The notes: a model not told the origin generated them from the sequence alone. Numbered from the stretch's first letter, positions 8,002 to 17,404 are shown. The stretch is 64,000 nt of DNA from Muribaculaceae bacterium (GCA_017621225.1 JAGATN010000013.1:124001-188000); one strand, 5' to 3'. Made by a program: numbers and translations.

Positions 8002-8523
8002 ATGACAAAAGTAGCACTGCAATTGACCGTAACGACAATACTGATGATACTGGCACAAGTTATAGTATTCAATAACGTGTGCCTGTTTAACGTCGCCGTA
8101 CCGTTCGTTTTCATATACATATTTTTGCGGTTGCCCGTAACGCTACACATGAACTGGGTTCTGACCATCGGATTTTTGGTTGGCCTGACCGTTGACATAT
8201 TCTCCAATTCACAAGGAATGAATACCCTCGCATCGACCATAACGGTAGCATTGCGCAAACCGGTGTTGCGATTGTATTTTCCTCGCGAGGAAGACCTTAC
8301 CGACCCCCTGCCCTCAATAAAGTCAATCGGGTTGGCACCTTATTCAAAATACGCCCTTACGGTATCATTCATTTACTGTAGCTTGATATTCATTATCGAA
8401 GCCTTTAGCTTTTTCAACTTTCTGTCGACCCTGCTCCACATAATATGCAGCACGTTGCTGACCGCCGCATTGCTAATAGGAATCGACAGCCTAATATCTT
8501 CGAAGCGTGAGAAAAGACTATAA
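8002..8523 (+). CDS. mreD: Rod shape-determining protein MreD
   Basis: 173 residues, almost entirely membrane helices (five or so), in the usual place after mreC. MreD is a small inner-membrane partner of MreC. Sequence conservation is low in this family, so the call rests on topology, size and synteny. Its end overlaps the mrdA GTG start by 17 bases, implying translational coupling. Confidence 0.92.
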   Translation: MTKVALQLTVTTILMILAQVIVFNNVCLFNVAVPFVFIYIFLRLPVTLHMNWVLTIGFLVGLTVDIFSNSQGMNTLASTITVALRKPVLRLYFPREEDLTDPLPSIKSIGLAPYSKYALTVSFIYCSLIFIIEAFSFFNFLSTLLHIICSTLLTAALLIGIDSLISSKREKRL

Positions 8524-10369
8524 CTTAGAAAAACGCAAATACATAATAGCCGGATTCATTATAGTAATCGTTATAATATACGCAATTCGGCTGTTCAATC
8601 TGCAAATGCTCGATTCGAAATACAAGCAATATGCCGATTCGAATGCATTTCTGCGCAAAACAATATATCCGTCGAGAGGAATAATATACGACCGAAATGG
8701 CGAAGTGGTGGTGTTCAACCAGCCCGCTTACGACATAATGCTGATACCGCGCGACGTGCAGCCGTTCGACACCATCGACTTCTGCCGCACCATCGGGCTG
8801 ACGCGCGAACAATTCGACAAGCGAATGACCGACATGAAGGACCGTCGGCTCAACCCCGGCTATTCGTCATATTCGCCGCAGACCTTCCTGACGCATCTCT
8901 CGGCCGAGGACTACGGTCGACTGCAAGAAAAAATGTATCGATTCCCCGGTTTCTACATACAGAAACGCATACTCCGACAATACAATTTCGACTGTGCGGC
9001 AAACGTTCTCGGCAACATCCGAGAAGTATCGCAAAACGACATCGACCGCGATCAGTACTACATGCCGGGCGACTACATCGGCGACCTTGGCGTGGAGCGA
9101 AGCTACGAGAAGCATCTCAGAGGCAAAAAAGGGGCCGAAATATTGATACGTGATGCACGCGGTCAGATACAAGGCCGTTTCGAAGATGGCAACCATGACA
9201 TAAAAGCCGTATCGGGCCGCAACCTGAAATTAAGCATCGACATAAAACTTCAGGAATATGCCGAATCGCTAATGGTCAATAAAATAGGCGCCATCGTGGC
9301 CATCGAGCCGGCCACCGGCGAAATACTGGCCATGGTATCGGCTCCGTCATACTCCCCGTCGCTCATGGTGGGGCGACAGAGGGGCTCGAACTACAACGAT
9401 TTGAAAAACGACCCATACAAACCTCTTTTCGACCGCGCGCTCATGGGCGCATATCCTCCGGGATCGACATTCAAACCCGGGCAGGGGCTGATTCTTCTGC
9501 AAGAAGGCATTGTGAATCTCTCAACCGCATATCCATGTCACGGCGGATACATAAACGGCCGATTGAAAGTTAAATGCCACCCCCACTACTCGCCCATCGC
9601 GCTGAAGCCGGCACTACAAACGTCGTGCAACGCCTACTTTTGCTGGGGATTCAAAAACCTCGTTGACAAAAGGTCAAAATACGGCTCATCGGCCAACGGA
9701 TTCGAGGTTTGGAAAAAGCACCTCGTTTCACTTGGCTACGGATACCGATTGGGGGTCGACTTGCCAAACGAAACACGAGGATTCATACCCAACGCCGAAT
9801 TTTACAACAAACGATATGGCGAAGGTCGCTGGAGCGCCAACACGGTGATATCTGTATCGATAGGACAGGGCGAAATCCTCGCCTCCCCCTTACAGATAGC
9901 CAATCTATGCGCCACGGTGGCCAATAGAGGATGGTTCATAACGCCACACGTAGTAAAAGAGATAGAAGACACGGTAATCAATTCGGAATTTCGCGAGCCG
10001 CGCTATCCCACGATCGACCAACATCACTTCGACGACGTGGCCGAAGGCATGCGCATGGCCGTGACCGGCGGCACATGTTCGGTCGCCAATCTCCCCGACA
10101 TAGAAGTGTGCGGTAAAACCGGCACGGCACAAAATCCGCACGGACGCGACCACTCCGCATTCATCGGATTCGCCCCCTATCACAATCCCAAAATTGCAGT
10201 GGCGGTATACGTTGAAAATGCCGGATACGGAGCCGCGTTCGGAGTACCGATAGGCAGCTTGCTGATCGAGAAATATCTTAACGGAAAAATCTCCGAGCAG
10301 CGAAAGCACATCGAAACCACAATGTTAGAATCAAACACAATAATATACAGTGGAGTCAAGAAACACTAA
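8507..10369 (+). CDS. mrdA: Penicillin-binding protein 2 (elongation transpeptidase)
   Basis: 620 residues with a GTG start inside the mreD end. An N-terminal membrane anchor (about 12-30) precedes the dimerisation/pedestal region (YPSRGIIYDRNG) and the transpeptidase domain with active-site PPGSTFKPG (SxxK), TSCNAYF (SxN) and CGKTGTAQNP (KTGT). It cross-links new peptidoglycan during cell elongation, working with RodA encoded next, whose start overlaps its end by 20 bases. Confidence 0.97.
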   Translation: MRKDYNLEKRKYIIAGFIIVIVIIYAIRLFNLQMLDSKYKQYADSNAFLRKTIYPSRGIIYDRNGEVVVFNQPAYDIMLIPRDVQPFDTIDFCRTIGLTREQFDKRMTDMKDRRLNPGYSSYSPQTFLTHLSAEDYGRLQEKMYRFPGFYIQKRILRQYNFDCAANVLGNIREVSQNDIDRDQYYMPGDYIGDLGVERSYEKHLRGKKGAEILIRDARGQIQGRFEDGNHDIKAVSGRNLKLSIDIKLQEYAESLMVNKIGAIVAIEPATGEILAMVSAPSYSPSLMVGRQRGSNYNDLKNDPYKPLFDRALMGAYPPGSTFKPGQGLILLQEGIVNLSTAYPCHGGYINGRLKVKCHPHYSPIALKPALQTSCNAYFCWGFKNLVDKRSKYGSSANGFEVWKKHLVSLGYGYRLGVDLPNETRGFIPNAEFYNKRYGEGRWSANTVISVSIGQGEILASPLQIANLCATVANRGWFITPHVVKEIEDTVINSEFREPRYPTIDQHHFDDVAEGMRMAVTGGTCSVANLPDIEVCGKTGTAQNPHGRDHSAFIGFAPYHNPKIAVAVYVENAGYGAAFGVPIGSLLIEKYLNGKISEQRKHIETTMLESNTIIYSGVKKH

Positions 10370-11816
10370 TCAATCGGTTTTACGCCACATCGACTGGTTT
10401 ACCGTGGCATTGTATCTGATTCTCGTAATAGCCGGCGCGTTCAGCATTTACGCGGCCAGTTATGACTACGATCACGCAAGTATATTTGATTTTTCCGAAT
10501 TTTCGGGAAAACAGCTTCGATGGATCGGATTGTCGCTAATACTTGCATTGGTGATACTGCTCGTCGATTCACGACTTTACGAAACTTACGCCTATCCGAT
10601 ATACCTGTTTATCGTAGTGCTGCTGTTTGTAACCATATTCGTGGCTCCCGACATAAAGGGCTCCCGTTCATGGCTCGTATTCGGCCCCATAAGCTTCCAG
10701 CCCGCCGAGTTCGGAAAATTTGCCACGGCGCTTGCATTGGCCAAGCTGTTCAGCGGCTACAACTTCAAGCTCAATGACTCCAAGGCCAACTATCTGCGCG
10801 CGCTCGCAATAATATTCATACCCATCATACTCATCCTGGCCCAAAAGGAAACCGGCTCGGCACTCGCCTATCTCGCGCTCTTTTTCGTATTGTACCGCGA
10901 AGGTATGAGCGGCCTGGTGCTGCTTGCCGCGCTATGTGCCGTGATATTCTTCGTGCTTGCCATAAAATACTCCGAATCGATGTTCATGGGCATTCCGCTC
11001 GGCGAAGCCATGGTGTTTTCCATCATCATGGTCATGATAATATGCATGCTCGTGGTATATTGTCGCAACTCCGAGGCCGCGCGCAACATAGCCATCGGCT
11101 TTGCCGGAAGCTCGGCAATAGCCTACGCCCTGCATCTTGGGGGCATCAACGTGCCGGGGTTGCCGTTTTTCTTAATCAACATAGGCGCCGCGTGCATCTA
11201 TTGCCTCATCTTGGCCATACAATCGTCATTGCGAAAAATGTTTGTGACGGTGGGCACCGCCATATTATCGGTGCTGTTCCTGTTTTCGGTTAACTACACA
11301 TTTACCTCCGTATTGCAGCCACACCAGCAGCTTCGCATAAAAGTGACGCTCGGCCTCGAAGAAGACCTTCTGAAAGCGGGATACAACGTAAACCAATCGA
11401 AAATAGCCATCGGCTCGGGAGGTTTTTTGGGCAAAGGTTACCTCAACGGCACGCAGACCAAGCTAAAATATGTGCCCGAACAGCACACCGACTTCATATT
11501 CTGTACCATCGGCGAGGAACAAGGATTCTGGGGAGCCATGCTTGTGCTCATACTGTTTCTCACCCTGATTCTGCGAGTGATACACATAGCCGAACGCCAG
11601 CCAACCGTGTTCGGGCGAGTCTATGCCTATTGCGTTGCATCATATTTCATATTCCACCTTGCCGTAAACATCGGCATGGTGATAGGATTATGCCCCGTCA
11701 TCGGAATACCGCTTCCATTTTTCAGCTATGGCGGATCGTCGCTATGGGGCTTCACCATATTGCTGTTCATATTGCTGCGCATCGATGCCGCACGCCGCGA
11801 ACGTCCATCATACTGA
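10350..11816 (+). CDS. rodA: Rod shape-determining protein RodA (SEDS glycosyltransferase)
   Basis: 488 residues, GTG start overlapping mrdA. About ten or more membrane helices with SEDS family signatures: GSRSWLVFGPISFQPAEFGKF, AQKETGSALAYL, and the C-terminal GLCPVIGIPLPFFSYGGSS. It polymerises lipid II into glycan strands in complex with PBP2. The family is usually 370-420 residues; the extra length is in the central transmembrane region (about 190-310). Confidence 0.96.
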   Translation: MESRNTNQSVLRHIDWFTVALYLILVIAGAFSIYAASYDYDHASIFDFSEFSGKQLRWIGLSLILALVILLVDSRLYETYAYPIYLFIVVLLFVTIFVAPDIKGSRSWLVFGPISFQPAEFGKFATALALAKLFSGYNFKLNDSKANYLRALAIIFIPIILILAQKETGSALAYLALFFVLYREGMSGLVLLAALCAVIFFVLAIKYSESMFMGIPLGEAMVFSIIMVMIICMLVVYCRNSEAARNIAIGFAGSSAIAYALHLGGINVPGLPFFLINIGAACIYCLILAIQSSLRKMFVTVGTAILSVLFLFSVNYTFTSVLQPHQQLRIKVTLGLEEDLLKAGYNVNQSKIAIGSGGFLGKGYLNGTQTKLKYVPEQHTDFIFCTIGEEQGFWGAMLVLILFLTLILRVIHIAERQPTVFGRVYAYCVASYFIFHLAVNIGMVIGLCPVIGIPLPFFSYGGSSLWGFTILLFILLRIDAARRERPSY

Positions 11817-11891
11817 TGGCAACTTTTTTAACTTAACCTTGTTAAAATCAGCTGATATCGTTTTTTATTTGCACCGACACAAAGGATGTAT

Positions 11892-11899
11892 TAACTTTG
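11892..11899 (+). promoter_or_regulatory. -7 box TAACTTTG for the LysE-type gene
   Basis: TAnnTTTG match only nine bases before the start codon, predicting a leaderless or near-leaderless mRNA. Confidence 0.7.
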
Positions 11900-11908
11900 T
11901 AAGACAAT

Positions 11909-12553
11909 ATGAGCCTCTTTATAACCATAATACTAACAGGCATACTGATAGGTGTGCTCATATCGGCTCCTATGGGACCGATAGGGGTGCTTGTCATACA
12001 GCGAACTCTCAACAAAGGCCGTTGGCCGGCTTTCTTCACCGGCATAGGAGCGTCGTTGTCCGACCTGTTTTATTGCCTGCTTACAGGGCTCGGATTGTCG
12101 TTCATAACCGATTTCATCGAATCAAACCAGACGATACTTCAAATAATAGGCAGCCTGGTACTGATAATATATGCCATATATCTGTTTCGCAACAATCCGT
12201 CGCGAACGCTGAAACCGCCAACCATAGTGGCCAACTCATATTGGCGCGACTTTGCAACCGGATTTCTATTTACCTTCTCCAACCCACTAATATTGTTTTT
12301 CATAATCGGTCTGTTTGCGCGATTTAACTTTATGGATGCCCAATATCGGTTCTATCACTACATCTTGGGATTTGCAAGCATCATAATCGGAGCAATAGGC
12401 TGGTGGTTCATAATAACATATTCCGTCAACAAAGTCCGGGCTCATTTCAACGTGCGGTCAATGTGGCTCGTAAACCGCATAATATCCGTTTTGCTGTTTG
12501 CCATGGCCACGGTAGGATTCGTGCTCGGCATTAAAGATCTGTTTTTCTCATGA
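11909..12553 (+). CDS. LysE family amino-acid exporter
   Basis: 214 residues, six predicted membrane helices, beginning with the LysE/RhtB signature SAPMGPIGVLVIQRTLNKGR at about 18-37. The family exports amino acids or related small molecules; the substrate is not predictable from sequence. The last four bases overlap the start of the CBM9-like gene (ATGA), so both are in one unit. The promoter is so close to the ATG that the mRNA probably lacks a normal leader. Confidence 0.9.
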   Translation: MSLFITIILTGILIGVLISAPMGPIGVLVIQRTLNKGRWPAFFTGIGASLSDLFYCLLTGLGLSFITDFIESNQTILQIIGSLVLIIYAIYLFRNNPSRTLKPPTIVANSYWRDFATGFLFTFSNPLILFFIIGLFARFNFMDAQYRFYHYILGFASIIIGAIGWWFIITYSVNKVRAHFNVRSMWLVNRIISVLLFAMATVGFVLGIKDLFFS

Positions 12554-13212
12554 ACATTCAACCCAAAACCCTCAACGTACCCTACATTCCCGAATTGAAT
12601 GACGTACAGCTCGAAGATGCAGTGGGCATACTCGATGAAAAAGGCGAACGTCGCACCATCGACTGCCTTAACTGGAAAGATCAGTTTCCATACCATCCTC
12701 TGACCGCATTTTCGATAGCACATTCCGGCACACACATATTTCTCGATTTCTTCGTAAGATGCAATTATCTGCGTGCCGTAAACTATAAAAACAATTCAGA
12801 CGTTTATCAGGATTCATGCGTAGAATTTTTCGTAGCGCCCGAAGGCAACGCTCCATACTATAATTTCGAATTCAATTGCATCGGCACCATCCATGCGGCA
12901 AAACGCATGGACCGACATAACGGCACGCTGCTCTCTGACGACGAGCTAAGCCTTGTGCGCAGATTGCCCTCGTGCGGAACGCGTCCGTTCGAAGAATTGG
13001 AAGGCATCTTTTCATGGAACATCCTCGTGGCCATTCCGCTCAAACTAATCGGAAAGTCATATACTCCCGGAACGCCCTTGACACTACACGGCAACTTCTA
13101 TAAATGTGCCGATGCCACCTCGCATCCGCATTATCTGAGCTGGTCGCCGATCGACACCCCTACCCCCGATTTTCACCGTCCGGAATTTTTCGGCACCATA
13201 GTGCTCGAATAA
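12550..13212 (+). CDS. CBM9-like carbohydrate-binding domain protein
   Basis: 220 residues without an obvious signal peptide. The segment around VYQDSCVEFFVAP and YYNFEFNCIG matches the CBM9-like beta-sandwich proteins common in Bacteroidota, which often lack an attached catalytic domain. Translationally coupled to the LysE-type exporter. Ligand and location are unknown; the apparent lack of a signal makes a surface sugar-binding role uncertain. Confidence 0.75.
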   Translation: MNIQPKTLNVPYIPELNDVQLEDAVGILDEKGERRTIDCLNWKDQFPYHPLTAFSIAHSGTHIFLDFFVRCNYLRAVNYKNNSDVYQDSCVEFFVAPEGNAPYYNFEFNCIGTIHAAKRMDRHNGTLLSDDELSLVRRLPSCGTRPFEELEGIFSWNILVAIPLKLIGKSYTPGTPLTLHGNFYKCADATSHPHYLSWSPIDTPTPDFHRPEFFGTIVLE

Positions 13213-13288
13213 TTTCAGCAGGCGATAATTTCGGACTGCATCGCGATAAAAAACGACGATTTTTTTTTGCCGCAACAAAAATTTCAAT

Positions 13289-13296
13289 TAACTTTG
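13289..13296 (+). promoter_or_regulatory. Promoter of tRNA-Glu (-7 box TAACTTTG)
   Basis: TAnnTTTG match with a TTTG -33 element at 13266-13269 and 19-bp spacing, the full Bacteroidota consensus. 21 bases before the tRNA. Confidence 0.75.
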
Positions 13297-13317
13297 CATC
13301 GTCGAAACCGACATAAT

Positions 13318-13390
13318 GGTGATTTAGTGTAGTGGCCTAGCACGCCACCCTCTCACGGTGGAGACCCGGGTTCGATTCCCGGATTCACTA
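13318..13390 (+). tRNA. tRNA-Glu (anticodon CTC)
   Basis: Cloverleaf of 73 nt: acceptor GGTGATT/ATTCACT (one T-T mismatch at 6-67, closing G-T), D arm GTGT/GCAC, anticodon stem CCACC/GGTGG with loop CTCTCAC, T arm CCGGG/CCCGG, discriminator A. CCA not encoded at the expected place. Followed by a strong terminator. Confidence 0.92.
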
Positions 13391-13409
13391 CACCACAAAA
13401 TCTCTCGAA

Positions 13410-13441
13410 AGAGCATTTTCACTCGAAAATGCTCTTTTTTA
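13410..13441 (+). terminator. Terminator after tRNA-Glu
   Basis: 11-bp perfect stem AGAGCATTTTC/GAAAATGCTCT, four-base loop, followed by T6. Confidence 0.88.
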
Positions 13442-13495
13442 TCAGGCTACGCGCAAAAACGCCCTCTGAATCTTTTGAGTTTAAAAAAATTCACA

Positions 13496-13503
13496 TATCT
13501 TTG
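13496..13503 (+). promoter_or_regulatory. -7 box TATCTTTG for the CotH-family gene
   Basis: TAnnTTTG match with TTTTG at 13473-13477 as -33 element (18-bp spacing). It shows that the longer in-frame opening beginning in the tRNA is not coding; translation starts at 13577. Confidence 0.72.
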
Positions 13504-13576
13504 TTTCGGTTTCATCCCCGGTACCAATCCCAAAAAACATCAACACGTTAAAACGCCTTATTCACAACACTGCACT

Positions 13577-15448
13577 ATGACTTTGAAAAATATCATTGCG
13601 ATAATTGCAATCAGCATAGCAATAACCGCAAATGCCGAAAAAAAGCTGAGCGGCACCCCTATGGGCACAGGTTTGTCAAACCACCCCATACAACATGCTT
13701 TCGACGGCAATATGAATACCTTCTTCTGCGGTCCGAACGCCAACGGATACCATCGCAGCTGGGTGGGGCTCGACTTAGGCTCCCCGCACATAATTACGCG
13801 CGTAGGAGTATGCCCTTCGATCGACCGAGGCAAAGACATTCAATTAGCCATAATACAGGGCGCGAACAACCCCGACTTTTCCGATGCGCTTCCCATAGCC
13901 ATGATCGATGAAAAGATTCCGAACAAAACCATCACTTACTTTGACGTAAACGTGAGCCGAGGCTTCCGATACGTCAGAGCCATGGCAGGGCCCGACGGAT
14001 ACGGCCACTATGCCGAACTGGAATTTTACGGCAATGCCGGCGCGGGCGACGACACACAACTATTTCAATTGACCAACTTGCCCACGATAGTGTTCAACAC
14101 ACCGGGCATGGCCGAAATAAAAAGCAAGGACGACAAACATCCGGGCTCGTTCGTAGCCGTAATATCCGATGACGGTAAAAGCATACTTTCCGACAACCTG
14201 GCACAACTAAAAGGCCGAGGCAACAGCTCGTGGAATATGCCCAAGAAACCGTTTCAAATAAAATTCAACAAAAAGAAGCAGATATTGCCCAATGCCCCCG
14301 CCAAGGCCAAGAAATGGACGTTGATCAACAATTACGGCGACAAAACGTTAATGCGTAATAAGATAGCATTCCAAATGAGCAAGGATGCCGGTATGACGTA
14401 TGCACCATATTGCCAATTCGTGGATGTGATATACAATGGCCAATACGAAGGATGCTATCAGCTATGCGACCAACTTGACGTAAAGCCCGGACGAATCGAC
14501 ATAACGGAAATGACTCCCGATGACAATTACGGCGAAGCCCTGACAGGCGGATATTTTCTTGAAATAGATGCTTACGCATACTCCGAACTGTCATGGTTTG
14601 CATCGACAAGAGGCACACCGGTCACAATAAAGTCGCCCGATGAAAAAGACATTACCCGCGAACAAAAAGAATACATACGCAACTACTTCAACAAGCTCGA
14701 AACCGCTCTGTTTTCATCCAATTTCAAAGATCCGACCAACGGATACCGCAAATATCTGGATCTCGAAAGCTTCTTAAGGTACTTCATATCGGGCGAACTT
14801 AACGGAAACACCGACTCATACTGGAGCACCTATCTTTGGAAAGAGCGCTCGGATCCCCGATTCCACATAGGCCCGATTTGGGATATCGACCTCGGCTTCG
14901 ACAACGACAAACGCACCTACCCGATAAGCCAATTCGACGACTTTTTCTATACGGCCGATTGCGCTTCGGCAGCCGTAGGAATGAAAAATTTCGTAAACAG
15001 GATAATCAAAAATGATCCTCAGGCCCGTGAAATGTTAACGGAAATATGGAGCGACTTGCGCAATAATGGAAACTTCAACGAAAAATACTTCTCAGATCTG
15101 ATTGACTCGTATGTCGACGAGATACAGCAATCACAAAAGCTCAATTTCATACGTTGGCCGATTCTCGACAAGGTCGTACATGAGAATCCGATGGCTCGAG
15201 GCTCATTTGAGAACGAGATAAGACACGTGAAAAGCTTTATAGCGGAACGCATCAAAAAGCTCGACAATCTTATCGGGCTGAAACAATCGGGCATCGACGA
15301 AATAGAATTCGACCCCGAAATGCTATCAGACGAAAACATACAGCTGTTTAATCTAAAGGGTCAGAAAGTAAACACTACGACACCGGCCCCGGGCATCTAC
15401 ATACTCAAGATGCGCAACGGAACTGCTCGAAAAGTACTGATAAAATAA
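13577..15448 (+). CDS. Secreted CotH kinase family protein with discoidin-like domain and C-terminal sorting-like tail
   Basis: 623 residues from ATG 13577. Signal peptide about 1-20 (cleavage after TANA). Residues about 25-155 resemble an F5/8 type C (discoidin) sandwich. About 170-480 is the CotH domain (LKGRGNSSWNMPKKPFQIKF, GNTDSYWSTYLWKE, GPIWDIDLGFDND), an atypical kinase fold. The last 50 residues (LFNLKGQKV, PGIYILKMRNG, basic end) look like a type IX secretion C-terminal domain. It probably acts outside the cell or at the surface, on protein or glycan; the substrate is unknown. Own promoter and a shared convergent terminator. Confidence 0.88.
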   Translation: MTLKNIIAIIAISIAITANAEKKLSGTPMGTGLSNHPIQHAFDGNMNTFFCGPNANGYHRSWVGLDLGSPHIITRVGVCPSIDRGKDIQLAIIQGANNPDFSDALPIAMIDEKIPNKTITYFDVNVSRGFRYVRAMAGPDGYGHYAELEFYGNAGAGDDTQLFQLTNLPTIVFNTPGMAEIKSKDDKHPGSFVAVISDDGKSILSDNLAQLKGRGNSSWNMPKKPFQIKFNKKKQILPNAPAKAKKWTLINNYGDKTLMRNKIAFQMSKDAGMTYAPYCQFVDVIYNGQYEGCYQLCDQLDVKPGRIDITEMTPDDNYGEALTGGYFLEIDAYAYSELSWFASTRGTPVTIKSPDEKDITREQKEYIRNYFNKLETALFSSNFKDPTNGYRKYLDLESFLRYFISGELNGNTDSYWSTYLWKERSDPRFHIGPIWDIDLGFDNDKRTYPISQFDDFFYTADCASAAVGMKNFVNRIIKNDPQAREMLTEIWSDLRNNGNFNEKYFSDLIDSYVDEIQQSQKLNFIRWPILDKVVHENPMARGSFENEIRHVKSFIAERIKKLDNLIGLKQSGIDEIEFDPEMLSDENIQLFNLKGQKVNTTTPAPGIYILKMRNGTARKVLIK

Positions 15449-15477
15449 GCCGACCGATAACAGATATCGACATAACG

Positions 15478-15523
15478 CAATTCAGCACCGGATTAACTTT
15501 AATGCAATTCCGGTGCTGAATTG
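15478..15523. terminator. Bidirectional terminator between convergent CotH and AraC genes
   Basis: 14-bp perfect stem CAATTCAGCACCGG/CCGGTGCTGAATTG with an 18-base loop, in a convergent gap. Confidence 0.75.
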
Positions 15524-15562
15524 GTTTAAAGCCGGAACCTTCGGGCTCCCTATGCCCCATAA

Positions 15563-16114
15563 TCAAATCTTATCGAGAGGCTTACGGCTAACGGCCGATC
15601 GAAACTGCGTCGGAGTCAAGCCGGTTATCTGCCTGAATTGCCGCGACAAATGAGCCACGCTCGAATATCCGCACTGATAAGCTATTTCCGACAACGACTG
15701 CCGTCCATACGCCATAAGCTCCTTTACGCGCTCTATTTTTTGCAATATGAAGTAATTTTCGATGGTTCGTCCCTCAGCCTCCGAAAACAAGCGACTCAGC
15801 GTCCTGAAATTCACACCTATACGTTGCGACAATGCAACCGATAGTTTTACGGTTAAAGGCTCATCTCTACGAGCTATGGCAATCAGTTCGCGCTTTATGC
15901 GCTCCACCATTTCAGCATCGGGATCGTCAAGCACTTCAAATCCCATTGCTTCGAGGCCCGAGCGCAAAGCGGCCATCTGTTCATCGGAAAGCGAGTCGAC
16001 AAAATCAACGCTGCCAAGCTCAACCTTGCGCACGGCCAACGAAATGTCGGCACACAAACGCGACACCGAGCTGATGCATCGATCGCAAACCATATTTTTA
16101 ATGACAATCTTCAT
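15563..16114 (-). CDS. AraC-type regulator with N-terminal HMA-like domain
   Basis: 183 residues. Residues 1-80 look like a heavy-metal-associated (ferredoxin-like) domain: NMVCDRC with cysteines 10 and 13, then a GLEAMGFEVLDD strand-turn typical of the HMA end. Residues about 85-180 are an AraC/XylS double helix-turn-helix (LFSEAEGRTIENYFILQKIERVK, then LSEIAYQCGYSSVAHLSRQF). It lies 16 bases downstream of the metal permease on the same strand and so is co-transcribed with it. The likely role is to sense metal through the CxxC and control the permease operon; which metal is inference. Confidence 0.85.
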   Translation of the reverse strand: MKIVIKNMVCDRCISSVSRLCADISLAVRKVELGSVDFVDSLSDEQMAALRSGLEAMGFEVLDDPDAEMVERIKRELIAIARRDEPLTVKLSVALSQRIGVNFRTLSRLFSEAEGRTIENYFILQKIERVKELMAYGRQSLSEIAYQCGYSSVAHLSRQFRQITGLTPTQFRSAVSRKPLDKI

Positions 16115-16130
16115 AAATGCGACATATATA

Positions 16131-17375
16131 TCATACTACGGGATCGAAGCCAAGATTGCGAATGGTCTCGGCAACCAACGACATATCCACGTCGCCATCG
16201 ATCATCGCTTCGCCTCCGCGCAGATCCACCTTCACCGACTTAACTCCGGGAAGCGCGGAGATGCCTTTTTCGACAGACGCCTGACAGTGAGGGCAACTCA
16301 TTCCTTTGATTCTAATAGTTTTGTTCATATCCATATTATCTTTATTTGAACTGATTAATTTAGGCAACACGAATGCCACAACCAACAACGCAATGAGCAA
16401 TACGGAGCATATGGTGGCAAACAATGAAACGTGCATTTCGCCGCCGTGCGCGCCCACGACATCATGCCCTATCACAAACCAATCGCGCGGCAACATATAA
16501 TCAATGAGTAGTCCGAATGCCATCGACCCGGCCACTATGCTCGTCACATATATGGCGGCGACCCATCGACCCATCGAACGCGATATTATGCTTATCGACG
16601 CAAAATTGGCCGCCGGACCGGCCATAAGCAACACGAGAGCGGTTCCGGGCGACAATCCTTTAAGCATCAGCGACATTGCAATGGGAATGGAGCCCGTGGC
16701 ACACACATACATGGGCACAGCCACGATTACAACCATAAGCATCGCCAAAACAGGTTTATCGGCAAACGAAGCAAAGAAATCGGCCGGCACAAAAACATTT
16801 ATCAGAGCTGCCACCACCAATCCGATCATCAGCCATCCGCCCAAGCTACGCACCAAATCATAAAATCCGTAACGAAAAGCATCCTTGACCTTATCGACAA
16901 ATCCATGACGAGGCTCATCGGCAGCCGAAGGCACGCTGCAAACGCCACTCGCGCCGGCATCGTCAAAATGCGTGCGTTCAAACTTCCCTACCGCCAGCCC
17001 TCCGATCACCGACGTAGCCAACGCGGCCACGGGCCTTATCACGGCAAATGCCGGGCCGAGCAATGCATATGTGGCGGCAATGCTGTCGACGCCCGTTTGC
17101 GGAGTAGCTATCAAAAACGACGACGAGGCGGCACGCGAAGCTCCGCTTCGCCTGAGCGACACCGCAGTAGGCAGTACGCCGCATGAACACAAAGGCAACG
17201 GAACGCCTATCAACGCGCCCTTTACCACCTGCTTCACGCCGCACCCCGACAAATGGCGCCCCATAACGCTCGAAGGCACGAATGCATGTAGCACGCCCGC
17301 CATAAGAAATCCCAACAGAATGTAAGGCGACATTCCGTTCATCATCATAAAAAATGAATAAAGCAAATCACTCAT
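16131..17375 (-). CDS. SO_0444-type Cu/Zn efflux permease with C-terminal HMA domain
   Basis: 414 residues from ATG 17375; the longer frame to 17450 contains the promoter box and is rejected. Two membrane halves of the DUF318/ArsP-like permease family, with PLCSCGVLPTAVSLRRSGAS (cysteines 63 and 65) in the first half and CATGSIPIAMSLMLKGLSPG in the second. A flexible linker leads to a complete HMA domain from about residue 350 (GMSCPHC, cysteines 361 and 364). The family has been linked to copper/zinc efflux. The tail probably delivers metal to the channel. In an operon with the HMA-AraC regulator. Confidence 0.87.
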   Translation of the reverse strand: MSDLLYSFFMMMNGMSPYILLGFLMAGVLHAFVPSSVMGRHLSGCGVKQVVKGALIGVPLPLCSCGVLPTAVSLRRSGASRAASSSFLIATPQTGVDSIAATYALLGPAFAVIRPVAALATSVIGGLAVGKFERTHFDDAGASGVCSVPSAADEPRHGFVDKVKDAFRYGFYDLVRSLGGWLMIGLVVAALINVFVPADFFASFADKPVLAMLMVVIVAVPMYVCATGSIPIAMSLMLKGLSPGTALVLLMAGPAANFASISIISRSMGRWVAAIYVTSIVAGSMAFGLLIDYMLPRDWFVIGHDVVGAHGGEMHVSLFATICSVLLIALLVVAFVLPKLISSNKDNMDMNKTIRIKGMSCPHCQASVEKGISALPGVKSVKVDLRGGEAMIDGDVDMSLVAETIRNLGFDPVV

Positions 17376-17404
17376 ATCGGTCTTTAATATTTTAATATTA
17401 TGTG

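Noticed and set aside
11728-12327. Plus-strand frame bridging rodA and the LysE-type gene
   Set aside because: Overlaps two well-supported genes in another frame and contains the LysE promoter.
13358-13576. N-terminal extension of the CotH-family protein
   Set aside because: Begins inside tRNA-Glu and crosses a terminator and promoter; the signal peptide starts at 13577.
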